Assembly: GCF_001412105.1 (NCBI RefSeq)
Contig: NZ_LKST01000004.1
Location: forward strand, 186,001 to 250,000
DNA: 64,000 nt
Source of the DNA: Corynebacterium oculi
GTDB taxonomy: Bacteria > Actinomycetota > Actinomycetes > Mycobacteriales > Mycobacteriaceae
Reading direction: 5' to 3'
In this document: piece by piece, positions 41,704-51,528 of the stretch
How the letters are laid out: every line of letters starts with the position of its first letter
Position numbering within the stretch: position 1 is the stretch's first letter
Translations under genes and position numbers: made by a program
The notes under the pieces: model-generated
What the model saw: only the letters and a program-made list of their open reading frames with translations
What the model was told of the DNA's origin: nothing
Databases searched by the model: none

Positions 41704-42027
41704 TTAGACAAGAATGCCCAGGATGAACTTCACCACCTGGCCCAGCACGCCCAGGGCGTCCTCGGTGGAGGAACCCTCGGTCTGCTCGTCGGTGGTCTTG
41801 CCCTCGTTGCTGGAGGAGAGCTCGGAGAGGAAGCTGGTGGAGCCCTCACCCTGCTCGTCCTTCTTGACCACGCTGTAGTCCGGGTCAACTTCGGGGGCCT
41901 GTTCCGTGGCGGTGGCCACGCTGTAGTCCGGGTCCACGGGCTCCTCAGCGAAAGCGGGGGCAGCCACGACTCCGGTGGCAATCACGGCAGAGGCTGCCGC
42001 GGCGGCAAGGTTCTTACGAGAAAACAT
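41704..42027 (-). CDS. Small exported protein with VDPDYSV repeat
   Basis: A 107-residue precursor. The signal peptide MFSRKNLAAAAASAVIATGVVAAPAFA is cut before EEPVDP. The mature 80 residues hold VDPDYSV twice (residues 31-37 and 47-53), then an acidic Ser/Glu-rich section and a hydrophobic C-terminal helix DALGVLGQVVKFILGILV. AAAGGAAA precedes the ATG and a strong terminator follows. The small acidic mature protein with a terminal amphipathic helix recalls corynebacterial envelope proteins (porin-like), but no family is recognised. Confidence 0.75.
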   Translation of the reverse strand: MFSRKNLAAAAASAVIATGVVAAPAFAEEPVDPDYSVATATEQAPEVDPDYSVVKKDEQGEGSTSFLSELSSSNEGKTTDEQTEGSSTEDALGVLGQVVKFILGILV

Positions 42028-42148
42028 CGCGTTTCCTTTCTCTACTCGAATGCGATGGACAAGACTGAGTGTAAAACTCCGTCAAGCCCCATTCAATAGC
42101 AATCCACTTTCGTACCATAAAGAGTACCTAAAGGGGGACTAATTACCG

Positions 42149-44719
42149 TTATTTGGTAGTAGAACTCGCACTTAACTCCAAACCGGCGCCGCCTTCCGCC
42201 ACGTCCACACTCACCCGGTCACCATCCTTGACCGTCCCGGCCAGCAGCTCCTTGGCCAACCGATCGCCAATGGCTTGTTGGATCAACCTGCGCAACGGAC
42301 GGGCCCCGTAGGCCGGATCGTAACCGCGATCCCCCAGCCAATCGCGGGCGGCGTCGGAAACGTGCAGGCGCAGGCGCCGCTGCTCCAACCGGCGGGCGAG
42401 CTGCCCCACCTGAATGTCCACGATGTGCGTGAGCTGCTCGTGGCTGAGAGCGTCAAAGACCACCACGTCATCCAGGCGATTGATGAACTCCGGCTTGAAG
42501 GCGTGCTTCACGGCCTCCATCACCTGCTCCCGGCCGCCGCCCGCGCCCAGGTTGGAGGTGAGGATCAAGATGGTGTTGCGGAAGTCCACCGTGCGCCCCT
42601 GGCCGTCGGTCAGGCGGCCATCATCGAGCACCTGGAGGAGCACATCAAACACGTCCGGGTGCGCCTTTTCCACCTCGTCGAAGAGCACCACCGTGTACGG
42701 GCGACGCCGCACCGCCTCGGTGAGCTGGCCGCCCGCGTCGTAGCCCACGTATCCGGGAGGGGCACCCACCAGGCGGGCCACGGAGTGCTTCTCCCCGTAC
42801 TCGGACATATCAATGCGCACCATCGCGCGCTCATCATCAAAGAGGAACTCTGCGAGCGCCTTGGCCAACTCCGTCTTGCCCACGCCCGTGGGGCCAAGGA
42901 AGAGGAAGGAACCCGTGGGGCGGTTCGGATCGGCTACCCCGGCGCGGGAACGACGCACGGCGTCCGAGACCGCCGTCACGGCCTCGGCCTGCCCCACCAC
43001 GCGCCTACCCAGCTCGGCCTCCATGTTCAGGAGCTTCTCCGTCTCACCCTGAAGCATCTTGCCCGCGGGGATCCCCGTCCACGCGGATACCACCTCAGCG
43101 ATCGTATCCGGGGTGACCTCCTCGGTGAGCATGGAGTTATTCGCCCCGTTACTCACCGCCGCCTCGGCGGCCTCCACCGCCTTCTCGGCCGCGGGGATCT
43201 TGCCGTAGCGCAGCTCGGAAACCCGCTCGTAATCGCCCTCGCGCTCGGCTATCTCGGACTCTCCGCGCAGCTTCTCCAATTCCTCCTTGGCGGCGCGCAC
43301 CTCGTCGATGGCACCCTTTTCGTTGTTCCACCGCGCGGTGAGTTCCCCGAGCTTCTCACGCTCGTCGGCAAGCTCTCCGCGCAGCTTCTCCAGGCGTTCC
43401 CGGGAGGCGGCGTCCTTCTCCTTTTGCAGGGCCAGCTCCTCGATTTCCAGGCGGCGGACAATGCGCTGCGCCTCATCAATCTCCTGCGGGGAGGAATCAA
43501 TCTCCATGCGCAGCCGGGAGGCGGCCTCGTCCACGAGGTCAATGGCCTTATCTGGCAGGAAGCGATTGGTGATGTAGCGATCGGACAGCGCAGCCGCCGC
43601 CACCAGGGCGGAATCCTGAATCCGCACGCCGTGGTGCACCTCGTAGCGCTCCTTGAGCCCGCGCAGGATACCCACGGCGTCCTCCACCGAGGGCTCGCCC
43701 ACGTACACCTGCTGGAAGCGGCGCTCCAAGGCGGCGTCCTTTTCGATGTACTTGCGGTATTCATCCAGGGTGGTGGCGCCCACCAGGCGCAGCTCCCCGC
43801 GCGCCAGCAGGGGCTTAATCATGTTGCCCGCGTCCATCGCGGACTCCCCACTTGCGCCGGCACCCACGATGGTGTGCAGCTCATCAATGAAGGTAATCAC
43901 CTGCCCCTCGGACTGCTTAATCTCATCGAGCACCGCCTTGAGGCGCTCCTCGAACTCCCCGCGATACTTTGCGCCCGCCACCAGGGAACCCAGGTCGAGG
44001 GACAGCAGCGTCTTGCCCTGAAGGGACTCCGGCACGTCACCCGCCACGATGCGCCGCGCCAGCCCCTCCACGATCGCGGTCTTACCCACGCCGGGTTCAC
44101 CGATGAGCACCGGGTTATTCTTGGTGCGGCGGCTGAGCACCTGCACCACGCGGCGAATCTCCGCATCGCGCCCGATCACCGGGTCAATCTTGCCTTCTCG
44201 CGCCCGCGCGGTGAGATCCGTGGCGTACTTCTCCAACGCCTGAAACTGACCCTCCGGGTCCTGCGAGGTCACCTTGGTGTGCCCACGCACCGAAGGAAAC
44301 GCCGCCACGATCGCCTCATGCGTGGCCCCCTTGGCCTTGAGCAGGTCGGCCGCATCCGAGGAACCGGCGGCGATCCCGGCCAGCAGCACCTCCGTGGACA
44401 CGTACTCATCGCCCAACTCGCCAGCCAATTCCTGCGCCGCCGTGAGCGCATTCAAGGAATCGCGGTTAAAGTTCGGGTTCGCCATGTTCGTACCCTGCGC
44501 CTTGGGGTAGCCCTCCACTAACTTCTGCCCCTCCGCGCGGATCGCGGCGGGATCCACCCCCACGGCCTGCAACACCGGGGCGGCGATGCCCTCCGGCTGT
44601 TCCACGATGGCCGCCAGGAGGTGCGCCGGGCGAATATCCGGGTTCCCCAGGGAGGAGGCCTGCTGCAAAGCGGCCTGCATGGCCTCGCTGGTCTTGGTGG
44701 TGGGGTTAAACGAGTTCAT
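42149..44719 (-). CDS. clpB: Disaggregase ClpB
   Basis: An 856-residue AAA+ chaperone that, with DnaK/DnaJ/GrpE, rescues aggregated proteins. It has the N domain (1-145), first ATPase (Walker [17 protein letters not shown]), middle coiled coil (about 405-525, rich in Glu/Lys/Arg) and second ATPase ([14 protein letters not shown]). The ATG at 44719 has GAGGAAA upstream and gives [23 protein letters not shown] operator lies 150 bases upstream, so control by HspR encoded at 51.5 kb is expected. Confidence 0.97.
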   Translation of the reverse strand: MNSFNPTTKTSEAMQAALQQASSLGNPDIRPAHLLAAIVEQPEGIAAPVLQAVGVDPAAIRAEGQKLVEGYPKAQGTNMANPNFNRDSLNALTAAQELAGELGDEYVSTEVLLAGIAAGSSDAADLLKAKGATHEAIVAAFPSVRGHTKVTSQDPEGQFQALEKYATDLTARAREGKIDPVIGRDAEIRRVVQVLSRRTKNNPVLIGEPGVGKTAIVEGLARRIVAGDVPESLQGKTLLSLDLGSLVAGAKYRGEFEERLKAVLDEIKQSEGQVITFIDELHTIVGAGASGESAMDAGNMIKPLLARGELRLVGATTLDEYRKYIEKDAALERRFQQVYVGEPSVEDAVGILRGLKERYEVHHGVRIQDSALVAAAALSDRYITNRFLPDKAIDLVDEAASRLRMEIDSSPQEIDEAQRIVRRLEIEELALQKEKDAASRERLEKLRGELADEREKLGELTARWNNEKGAIDEVRAAKEELEKLRGESEIAEREGDYERVSELRYGKIPAAEKAVEAAEAAVSNGANNSMLTEEVTPDTIAEVVSAWTGIPAGKMLQGETEKLLNMEAELGRRVVGQAEAVTAVSDAVRRSRAGVADPNRPTGSFLFLGPTGVGKTELAKALAEFLFDDERAMVRIDMSEYGEKHSVARLVGAPPGYVGYDAGGQLTEAVRRRPYTVVLFDEVEKAHPDVFDVLLQVLDDGRLTDGQGRTVDFRNTILILTSNLGAGGGREQVMEAVKHAFKPEFINRLDDVVVFDALSHEQLTHIVDIQVGQLARRLEQRRLRLHVSDAARDWLGDRGYDPAYGARPLRRLIQQAIGDRLAKELLAGTVKDGDRVSVDVAEGGAGLELSASSTTK

Positions 44720-44868
44720 TGTTTCCTCTTTCTCTAGCGTTCTTCCTCGCCCGACAGGGCCTGGGCCGTTGCGGTTTGCTTTACGACGCCACGGCTTCCA
44801 CACCGAGCGTTTGCACGCCCCACGTACTGCCAAGCTTTTCTCTCACTACCCCCTCCAACGCACCAAGA

Positions 44869-44889
44869 GTTGAGTTTGTTCCACTCAAG
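44869..44889 (-). promoter_or_regulatory. HAIR operator (HspR site) of clpB
   Basis: On the clpB strand the site is CTTGAGT, seven bases, ACTCAAC, against the HAIR consensus CTTGAGT-N7-ACTCAAG (13 of 14 positions). It lies 150 bases upstream of the clpB start. Confidence 0.88.
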
Positions 44890-45096
44890 GAGAAAAAAGT
44901 TGCGCGAGGTGAACGCAAGTGCCGCGAATGAGATACCGACGAAACAACGATCGACACCGCAAGAAGATGCCCCCCCCCCCGCCTTTCCCGCCACACGGAA
45001 CCGAAGCACAGGCCACTCCGTTACCACAGCCAAAGAAACAACAAAAGCAGCAGCGAGAAAATCTGAAAATCACCCCCATCATACCCCCAAGTTGTT

Positions 45097-45201
45097 GAAA
45101 CAACTCCGCAACAACTTTTCAACAACTCCCCGCACTCATCACTCTATCCATGCAGGTCAGAGCGATAAAAAGTTGTTGTAAAGTTGTTGCGGAGTTGTTT
45201 C
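45097..45201. repeat. Long inverted repeat with phased AGTTGTTG units
   Basis: Arms 45097-45127 and 45171-45201 (31 bases each) are inverted copies with one mismatch, separated by 43 bases. Each arm contains three direct copies of AGTTGTTG (last one AGTTGTTT) at an exact 11-base period, i.e. one helical turn. It occupies the gap between the end of gltS and the clpB promoter region. The low-GC arms make a poor terminator, so a multi-site operator or replication-type iteron is as likely. Confidence 0.8.
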
Positions 45202-45246
45202 GCGCCCCCGATTCCGCCCCGGAGGGCGTCGATACGCACCCCCTTC

Positions 45247-46584
45247 CTAGTGCTTCACCTCCACGTTCCGCCCCGGCACCCAGCGCAGCACCACCGCCAT
45301 CCCGAGTATCACCACGGACAATAGGGTGGCGATCCACCCCAGCCCCATGGTCCACCCGGTGAGCACGGCGATCGGCGCGATCACCGTCATGCCGATCTCA
45401 AAGGGGGCAAAGCCCACGTAGGCCACTCCATACTCGTTCAGCGTGCCGGACTTCAGCTTGGGATCCACCATCTTGAGCAGCGCAATGCCCGTGGCCACCG
45501 CCGCGGTGGCCCAGCCCCAGCCGAAGATCGCGCGTTCCAGCCACTTCTTGCCAAAGAACGTGGGCGCCACCAGTAAGAAGAACACCAGGCAGTAGATCGT
45601 ACCGAGCACGAACATCACCACCAGCGGCACCCAGTAGTCTGCCACCACGGCGGGCACGATGGCCGCGATGCCAAAGGCGATGAGGTAGTCCGTGGCCGCG
45701 CCGGAGAGGGAGTTGATGGTGTCTCGATCCACGTAGTTGGGCTTTCCCAGGAGGTTGAGGATCAGTTTGCCCACGATGCCCACGGCAAAGGACATGATGA
45801 ACAGGGGGATAGAGACCTCGGGAAACACCCCCTTAATCGCCTCATTAATCAGGTAGGCAAACATCACGGTGAGGGCGAGCATGCCCACGTGGAGGGCCAC
45901 CGGCTCGATGGAGGAGGGGTTCGTGGTGGCCTTGCCGATGGAGGGGCGGGAGGATTCCTCGTCGATATATCCCGAGCGCATGTCCCAGGGGAGTTGCTTG
46001 GGCATCTCCGAGGTGCGGCCGGTGCGGATTCCCCAGTTGGCAAAGATCACGCCGCCCACGATGGCCGCGAGGGTACCCACCGTGGCGGAAGTGAAGCCCA
46101 GGGTGCTCGCGGCCGTCGCCCCCGTGGCCTCCAGGGAGGAACCCACGGCGGCCGCGGTGCCGAAGCCGCCGACGAATCCCACGGGCAGCATCATGCCGAA
46201 CCAATCCTCGGTGCCCCATACCGGCTCGAAGAGGAACATGCCGAGGAGAATGAACAGCCCCCACTGCCCCACGAACATGCCGGTGGAATAGGACCACATG
46301 GTGCGCGCGCCGGAACGCACGGAGCGGTCAAACTGCATGGAGTAAGGCATGCAGGCAAAGACCACGGCGATGAGCAGGGTGGTGTACGCGCCCATCTGAT
46401 CGGAGAAGCCGATCCAGCCGAGTCCCCCCGGCCCCAGCAGCAACCCCAGCAGGCCTGCGGTGATGGGGGCGGGAAGCAGCAGCGCCTGGAATACCGGCAC
46501 CTTGCGGCGCAAGACGTTGCCTATCACCATCAGGACGGAGATCCATCCGACATCAACAAGCAGGGAAAAAGGGGTGTATTCCAC
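45247..46584 (-). CDS. gltS: Sodium/glutamate symporter
   Basis: A 445-residue carrier of the ESS family. It has about ten membrane helices in two inverted halves, with Gly-rich re-entrant segments such as PVGFVGGFGTAAAVGSSLEATG and WGWATAAVATGIALL. The GTG at 46584 has AAGGAG five bases away and gives a 445-residue product like characterised GltS; an upstream ATG (46620) has no ribosome site. It is transcribed away from the FAD-oxidoreductase remnant. Confidence 0.92.
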   Translation of the reverse strand: MEYTPFSLLVDVGWISVLMVIGNVLRRKVPVFQALLLPAPITAGLLGLLLGPGGLGWIGFSDQMGAYTTLLIAVVFACMPYSMQFDRSVRSGARTMWSYSTGMFVGQWGLFILLGMFLFEPVWGTEDWFGMMLPVGFVGGFGTAAAVGSSLEATGATAASTLGFTSATVGTLAAIVGGVIFANWGIRTGRTSEMPKQLPWDMRSGYIDEESSRPSIGKATTNPSSIEPVALHVGMLALTVMFAYLINEAIKGVFPEVSIPLFIMSFAVGIVGKLILNLLGKPNYVDRDTINSLSGAATDYLIAFGIAAIVPAVVADYWVPLVVMFVLGTIYCLVFFLLVAPTFFGKKWLERAIFGWGWATAAVATGIALLKMVDPKLKSGTLNEYGVAYVGFAPFEIGMTVIAPIAVLTGWTMGLGWIATLLSVVILGMAVVLRWVPGRNVEVKH

Positions 46585-46661
46585 AGCGTCTCCTTCATGC
46601 GACGTACGTGACCGGCTCATCTTAACGGTTCAGGCACGTTTCTCCACCCCTGCGTGGAAGA

Positions 46662-47806
46662 ATGGGGGTGATGAACGCACCCCTGCACACCCTTGTGATC
46701 GGCGCCGGGCAGGCTGGTCTGGCTTGCGCCCATGAATTAGTCCATCGGAGCTTGGTGCCGGGGCGGGATTTTGTGGTGGTGGACGCCAATCCCGGCCCGG
46801 GCGGTGCCTGGCAGCACCGCTGGGATTCCTTGACCCTCGGGCGCGCTCACGGCATCGCCGATCTTCCCGGGCTGCCCATGAGCCGCCCCGATCCCACCGT
46901 GCCCGCCTCCCGGGTGGTGGCGGATTATTACGGGAAGTATGAGCAATACCTGGGCCTGGCGGTGATCCGCCCGGCGCGGGTGGTCGAGGTGGCGTCGGTC
47001 AGCAAGACCGGCCCGCTGCGGATCACGGCGAGCGATGCCCGCACCTGGCACGCGCGCACGGTGGTCAACGCCACCGGCACGTGGGACCAGCCCTTTATTC
47101 CTTATATTCCCGGCGCGGCTTCTTTTCTCGGGACGCAGTTGCACACGGTGCGCTACCGCCGCGCCGAGGATTTTCGCGGCAAGCGCACCCTAGTGGTGGG
47201 GGAGGGCTTTCCGCGGTGCAGTTCTTGCTGGAACTCTCCGCCGTCACGGAAACCCTCTGGTCCACGCGGCGTCCGCCCAATTTTACGGATCGGCCTTTCG
47301 ATCAAGCCTGGGGGCACGAGGTGGAACGCGCGGTGCGGGAACGCACCCACGCGGGTAAGTCCCCGGCCTCCGTGGTGCGCACCACGGGGATTCCGTTGTG
47401 GCCCGAGTACGTGGAGGCGGTGGCGGCGGGGGTTCTTGTTTCTCGCGGGCGCGTGGATAGCGTGACTCCGCACGGGGTGCGCTTCGGTGCTGCGCCCCCG
47501 CCGAGGACGCAGGGCTTGGGGCCGTCGCAAAGCGACGCCCTGGTGCTGCCGGAAAGTTGGCAGCCCTGGGAGGCCGGGCACGAGGAACCTGTGGACGCTA
47601 TTTTCTGGAACACCGGTTTCCGCGCGGCGCTGCGGCACCTGGCGCCTCTGCGTCTCCACAGCGCGGCGGGCATCGAGATGGTGGATGAGGTGAGTCCCCG
47701 GCGTGAGCCTCGTTTGTTCCTGGTGGGTTATGCCTCCTCCGCCTCTACCGTGGGGGCCACGCGGGCGGGGAGATTGGCCGGGCGCAAGGCCGCGCAGTAC
47801 CGCTAA
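46662..47806 (+). pseudogene. FAD-dependent oxidoreductase, frameshifted
   Basis: A flavin monooxygenase-like protein split by one indel. The first frame runs from LHTLVIGAGQAGLACAHELVHR (FAD Rossmann motif) to FRGKRTLVVG; the second resumes GLSAVQFLLELSAVTETLW (NADPH site) and continues to RAGRLAGRKAAQYR. The break is in GTGGTGGGGGAGGGC near 47203-47212; one more G would restore VVGGGLSAVQF. Rejoined, the protein would be about 380 residues, normal for the family. No other lesion is seen, so a recent mutation, phase variation or sequencing error are all possible. Confidence 0.85.
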
Positions 47807-47891
47807 AATTACCCCCGCTGCGGCTACCGGAAAACAGTCCGTTTTGCCTGGTTTCCTCCGCTTTTCTTACCCCGCGTAGACGAAGGTACAC

Positions 47892-47918
47892 ACCCGTACG
47901 GTGGCCTTTGGTACGGGT
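47892..47918. promoter_or_regulatory. Candidate operator: ACCCGTAC / GTACGGGT inverted repeat
   Basis: Two perfect eight-base arms (47892-47899 and 47911-47918) with an 11-base spacer lie 42-68 bases upstream of the flavohaemoprotein-like gene. TAGTAT (47947-47952) ends seven bases before its ATG and fits a -10 for a leaderless transcript. The arms then centre near -55, suitable for an activator or redox regulator. The binding protein is unknown. Confidence 0.5.
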
Positions 47919-47959
47919 TGCCCTCTACAAACTCCCCCGTGGGCCTTAGTATAGGTGTC

Positions 47960-49126
47960 ATGCCCGCCGCCACGCTCGCTGAGATTGCCCACCTGATCCG
48001 GGATCACCCCGGCACTTTCCGCGATGCCACACACGGTCGTTTCTATGTGGATCACCTGGAGGCACACGCTGTATTTCCCCTCAAGATGAGCAAGTCTCAC
48101 CTTGATTTGGCCCCGGCGGTGGCGTGGGTCTTAGAGAACAGCACCCCCACCGCGCTCTCCCCTGACGCCCTGCTCCGCGTGCAGCAGATGGGTTTGGATC
48201 ATCGCCGCCACGGTTTCCCCGCTATTGCCTATGCTTCTTTCGCCCAGGCGCTCAAATTTGGTCTACGCGAGGTGCTGCGCGTGTCCAACGAGCAGTACAC
48301 GGTGGCAGCCCAGCAGGCGGAGCACCTCATCGAGGGACTGTGCGTGGAGATGGCCGCCGTGGCCCTGAACGCGGATGAGCAGGGCGTGCCCCCGGCCTAC
48401 TCCGGTGAGGTCATCGACGTACAGCGGATGAGCAGGCGGATCAGCGTGGTCACCCTGGATACCGGCCTGGCCATTCCGTTTAACCCCGGCCAGCATGTGC
48501 TCACCTCCACCGCCATGCTGCCGGGGATCTGGCTTCCCATGTCTCCGGCCACTCCCCCCTCGGAGTTCGGCCAGGTGGAGTTTCACGTGCTGGGCGAGGA
48601 CGATACCTCCGCGCAGCGCCTGGCTAAGTCCAAGGTGGGCGATCACTGGACGTTCGGGCAGCCGACCGGCTCCCTGTCTATCAGCGGTAAGCGCGATGTG
48701 CTCCTCATAGCTCACGCCACGGGCTGGGCTCCGCTGCGTTCCCTCCTCTTTGACCTCCTCACCTGGGATCATCAGCCCCAGGTCACGCTCTTCCTCAGCG
48801 CGGATTATCCGGGGGAACTCTACGAGTTGCCCCGCCTATGGGCGCTCGCCCGGGCGAGTTCCTGGCTCACCGTGGTGCCCTGCGCCACGGCCCACGAGGA
48901 CGCCTGGTGGGTTAATTCCAAGGTCACTCTGCCGGACATTTATATCGCAGAGGCCGAGTCCCCCGGTGCCCTCGCCGCCAGCCGAGGCACCTGGAATGAC
49001 CATGAGATTCTCATCGCGGGCCCCGAGGAAAGCACCCAGCACAGCGCCGACGCCCTGCGGGCCTCGGGGGCGCAGCACATTCAGGTGGAGGCTTGGCCAC
49101 ACCGCAGCGAATCCGCACCCCGGTAA
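47960..49126 (+). CDS. Flavohaemoprotein-like globin/ferredoxin-reductase fusion
   Basis: A 388-residue protein. Residues 1-140 are helical and globin-like, with a candidate proximal His in the F-helix region QMGLDHRRHGFPAIAYASF. Residues 155-388 form an FNR-type reductase: RISVVTLDTGLAIPFNPGQHVL for FAD, then RDVLLIAHATGWAPLRSLLFDL and ILIAGPEESTQHSADAL for NAD(P)H. This is the layout of actinobacterial flavohaemoglobins active on nitric oxide or oxygen. The usual FAD signature RxYS is not obvious (the region reads WLPMSPAT), so cofactor use may differ. The ATG at 47960 is favoured by its -10 spacing. Confidence 0.75.
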   Translation: MPAATLAEIAHLIRDHPGTFRDATHGRFYVDHLEAHAVFPLKMSKSHLDLAPAVAWVLENSTPTALSPDALLRVQQMGLDHRRHGFPAIAYASFAQALKFGLREVLRVSNEQYTVAAQQAEHLIEGLCVEMAAVALNADEQGVPPAYSGEVIDVQRMSRRISVVTLDTGLAIPFNPGQHVLTSTAMLPGIWLPMSPATPPSEFGQVEFHVLGEDDTSAQRLAKSKVGDHWTFGQPTGSLSISGKRDVLLIAHATGWAPLRSLLFDLLTWDHQPQVTLFLSADYPGELYELPRLWALARASSWLTVVPCATAHEDAWWVNSKVTLPDIYIAEAESPGALAASRGTWNDHEILIAGPEESTQHSADALRASGAQHIQVEAWPHRSESAPR

Positions 49127-49147
49127 AGCAACACGGGTAGGGGTTGC

Positions 49148-49951
49148 TCAGAGGATGGGGAGCGTGCGCCTGGCCCGCGCAACCTGCTCGGTTTCCACGT
49201 CCACCACCAGCAGTTCCTCGCCGTAACCCGCCTCCGCTAGGCGCTCCCCCCAGGGATTGACCAGGGTAGAGTGCCCGATCCCGGTGGGGCCGCTGGCCTG
49301 CCCAGCGTTGTCCTCCCCTCCCGGGCGCGCCATTCCCGACGCCGCGACGAACGCCCCCGTATCCAGGGCTCGCGCGGCGGTCAGCGTGCGCCACTGGTGG
49401 AGCTTGCCCGGGCCGTCCGCCCAGGAGGCCGGCACCACGATCACCTCCGCTCCCCGGCGGGCAAGGTTCTGGAATAGGCTGGGAAATCGCAGGTCAAAGC
49501 AGGTAGCCAGCCCCACCGTCACGGTATCAACGCTCACCAGCACCGGTGTGTTTCCGGGACGCACGGTCTCTGATTCCTTGGTATCAAAGGCGTCATAGGT
49601 ATGGATCTTGTCGTACCCGCGCGGCGTCCCGCCATCGGCGATCAGGGCGGTGTTCCACACCCGTTGAATCACGTTGGCACCGTTGTCTACGCGATCCGCG
49701 GGCCGGAACATTCCCGCCACAATCACCGCGCCCAGCTCCCGCGCGAGGGCGTTGACCCCTGCGGCAAAGGGGCCGTCATAGTCCTGCGCGTGCGTGTCCA
49801 GCCGGCCGGTGCCAAAGGCCTGCGAGGTGGCCTCCGGGAAGACCACTAGGCGCGCGCCCCGCTCTACCGCACGCCGAGAATAGGCCTCTACCGTGCGAAG
49901 ATTCTCCTCCGGGTCACCCGTAGCATGTATTTGAGCTAGTGCGATGCGCAT
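49148..49951 (-). CDS. Carbon-nitrogen hydrolase (nitrilase superfamily)
   Basis: A 267-residue amidohydrolase with the Glu-Lys-Cys triad: Glu in VVFPEAT, Lys in GYDKIHTYD and Cys in GLATCFDLRFP. Size and motifs fit the omega-amidase/deaminated glutathione amidase branch, but the substrate is not certain. It ends 22 bases from the convergent flavohaemoprotein-like gene. Confidence 0.9.
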   Translation of the reverse strand: MRIALAQIHATGDPEENLRTVEAYSRRAVERGARLVVFPEATSQAFGTGRLDTHAQDYDGPFAAGVNALARELGAVIVAGMFRPADRVDNGANVIQRVWNTALIADGGTPRGYDKIHTYDAFDTKESETVRPGNTPVLVSVDTVTVGLATCFDLRFPSLFQNLARRGAEVIVVPASWADGPGKLHQWRTLTAARALDTGAFVAASGMARPGGEDNAGQASGPTGIGHSTLVNPWGERLAEAGYGEELLVVDVETEQVARARRTLPIL

Positions 49952-50042
49952 GGCGCCATGCTATGTGGATAATCCCGGTTTATCCACAGGATCACCGCCG
50001 CGCACCTTCCCTCACTATCGACGCCGCGCTGTAGTTGAGGGC

Positions 50043-50291
50043 ATGAAAGAGCTACTCCTCACCGATTCCTTCGCCCACCGGCTGCGCCGCGCCAGCACGC
50101 ATCACCCCAAGGCAGCCCCACGCATGGCGGGAACCTCCCTTACCGCCTCCGCGTTGCACGCCGCCGGAGCCTCCTGGGAACACACCCTGGCACGCGCCGC
50201 GCACGACCGCACGGCACTCCTGACAGACCTCTCTCTTTTCTATGCCCGCGCCCAGCAGGTCGATCACAGCCTCGCCCATAGCCTCGATTAA
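50043..50291 (+). CDS. Small helical protein preceding an alpha/beta hydrolase
   Basis: An 82-residue, Ala/His-rich, fully helical protein (MKELLLTDSFAHRLRRASTHHPKAAP to QQVDHSLAHSLD) without signal or membrane helix. It ends 12 bases before the hydrolase gene and is probably co-transcribed. Small helical genes before DUF1023-type hydrolases in actinobacteria look like WXG100/ESX-type or antitoxin-like partners, but no WxG motif is visible here. Confidence 0.6.
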   Translation: MKELLLTDSFAHRLRRASTHHPKAAPRMAGTSLTASALHAAGASWEHTLARAAHDRTALLTDLSLFYARAQQVDHSLAHSLD

Positions 50292-50303
50292 GGAATACGC
50301 CCC

Positions 50304-51528
50304 ATGCTCGCCTCCCCACTACGCTCTGCCGACCTCGACCACGCGGCCCAAGAAACCATGCTGTTGGCTCGTCACGCCCGCGAGGCCTCCGCCCGCGAAA
50401 GAGCAGATAATATCGCCCTGCGTCACGCTGGTATCCGAGGTGCGGTAGTCCGCGGGGCTCGATCGTCTCGATGCCACCACCGCCCCCTGGGCGGCCGAGG
50501 CCACCCGCATGGAGCAGGTGGCTGGGGTACTGGCCCGCGCGAGTGCTCTGTATAAGGATGTGGAGCGCGTAGCCGAACGGTTGTTGAGGCTCAGCGATGA
50601 TTCTTTCCTCCTCGCCCAGCTCGGCCGCGCCGTGGCCGCCCTGGGCGCCGCGCTCGATTGGCACTGCGCCCGCGAAATCACCCGGCTGTGCACCCCGGTA
50701 GCGGCCCCACCCCTCCACCGGCTGGGGGCCATGTCCGAGCTTTCCCTCGACGCTATCCATGAGGCCGTTCTTCTCTCGGCTCCCCAGTGGCGCGATCTGG
50801 CCCAGCGCTACCCGGAGGCACGCTTTGTGGAGGCGGGCGAGGATACCGTGGCGGTGGTCTTCGGTGATCTGGATTCCGCTCATAGCGTGACCACCTTTGT
50901 GGCCGGGGTGGGTTCCTCCGATGCTTCCTCCTGGCCCACCCACTTAGAGCGTGGGCGCAGCATCGCTCAGGCCACCGGGGGTGCGGCGGTTACCTGGCTG
51001 GGTTACCAGGCCCCCTCCGCGCTTCCCCACGCCATCGCCACCGCCCCGGCGCACGCCGGTGCCCGGGAACTCCAGCGATTTCAACGAGACCTCGCCGCCC
51101 GCAATCCCACGCAGCGGCGGGTGGTGCTGGGATACAGTTATGGCTCCGTGGTGGTTGGTCGGGCGGCCACCACGGGGCTGCTGGCCGATGCCGTGGTGCT
51201 CATGGGATCGCCCGGTGTTCCGTTATCGCACGCCTCCGAGTTCCAGTTGCGGGGATCCGGGCACGGCAGCGTCCACGCCTTGACCGCCAAGGGTGATCTG
51301 ATTGACCTCACCGCCACCCCGCGCGGCGGAGTGCACGGAGTTGATCCCACCTCGCCGCGTTTCGGCGCACGGGTCTGGCCCACGCACCCCGGGGATCATT
51401 CCTCCTACTGGAACGAGCCCCTGGTGTTTCGAGCGCTACGGGAGATCGCGGCGCCCGATTCCCCAGCGGGGCGCGCCCCTACCTCCGCCCGCGCCGAGCG
51501 TTCGGAGTCCACATCACCACCGCCGTAG
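50304..51528 (+). pseudogene. DUF1023-type alpha/beta hydrolase, frameshifted near its N-terminus
   Basis: The first frame starts MLASPLRSADLDHAAQETMLLARHARE and runs to GIRGAVVRG. The second resumes at LDRLDATTAPWAAEATRMEQ. Removing one G from CGCGGGGCTC (about 50452-50457) joins them. The intact protein would have a helical N-terminal part and a C-terminal hydrolase with nucleophile elbow VVLGYSYGSVVVG, then LMGSPGVP and a C-terminal His in HPGDHSSYW. Re-initiation at ATG 50509 could still give a 339-residue product with the whole catalytic domain. The 3' end overlaps hspR by 50 bases in convergent orientation. Confidence 0.8.

Noticed and set aside
42275..44521. A plus-strand open frame of 748 codons opposite clpB.
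   Set aside because: It is the antisense of a fully conserved ClpB sequence, with no ribosome site or family resemblance.
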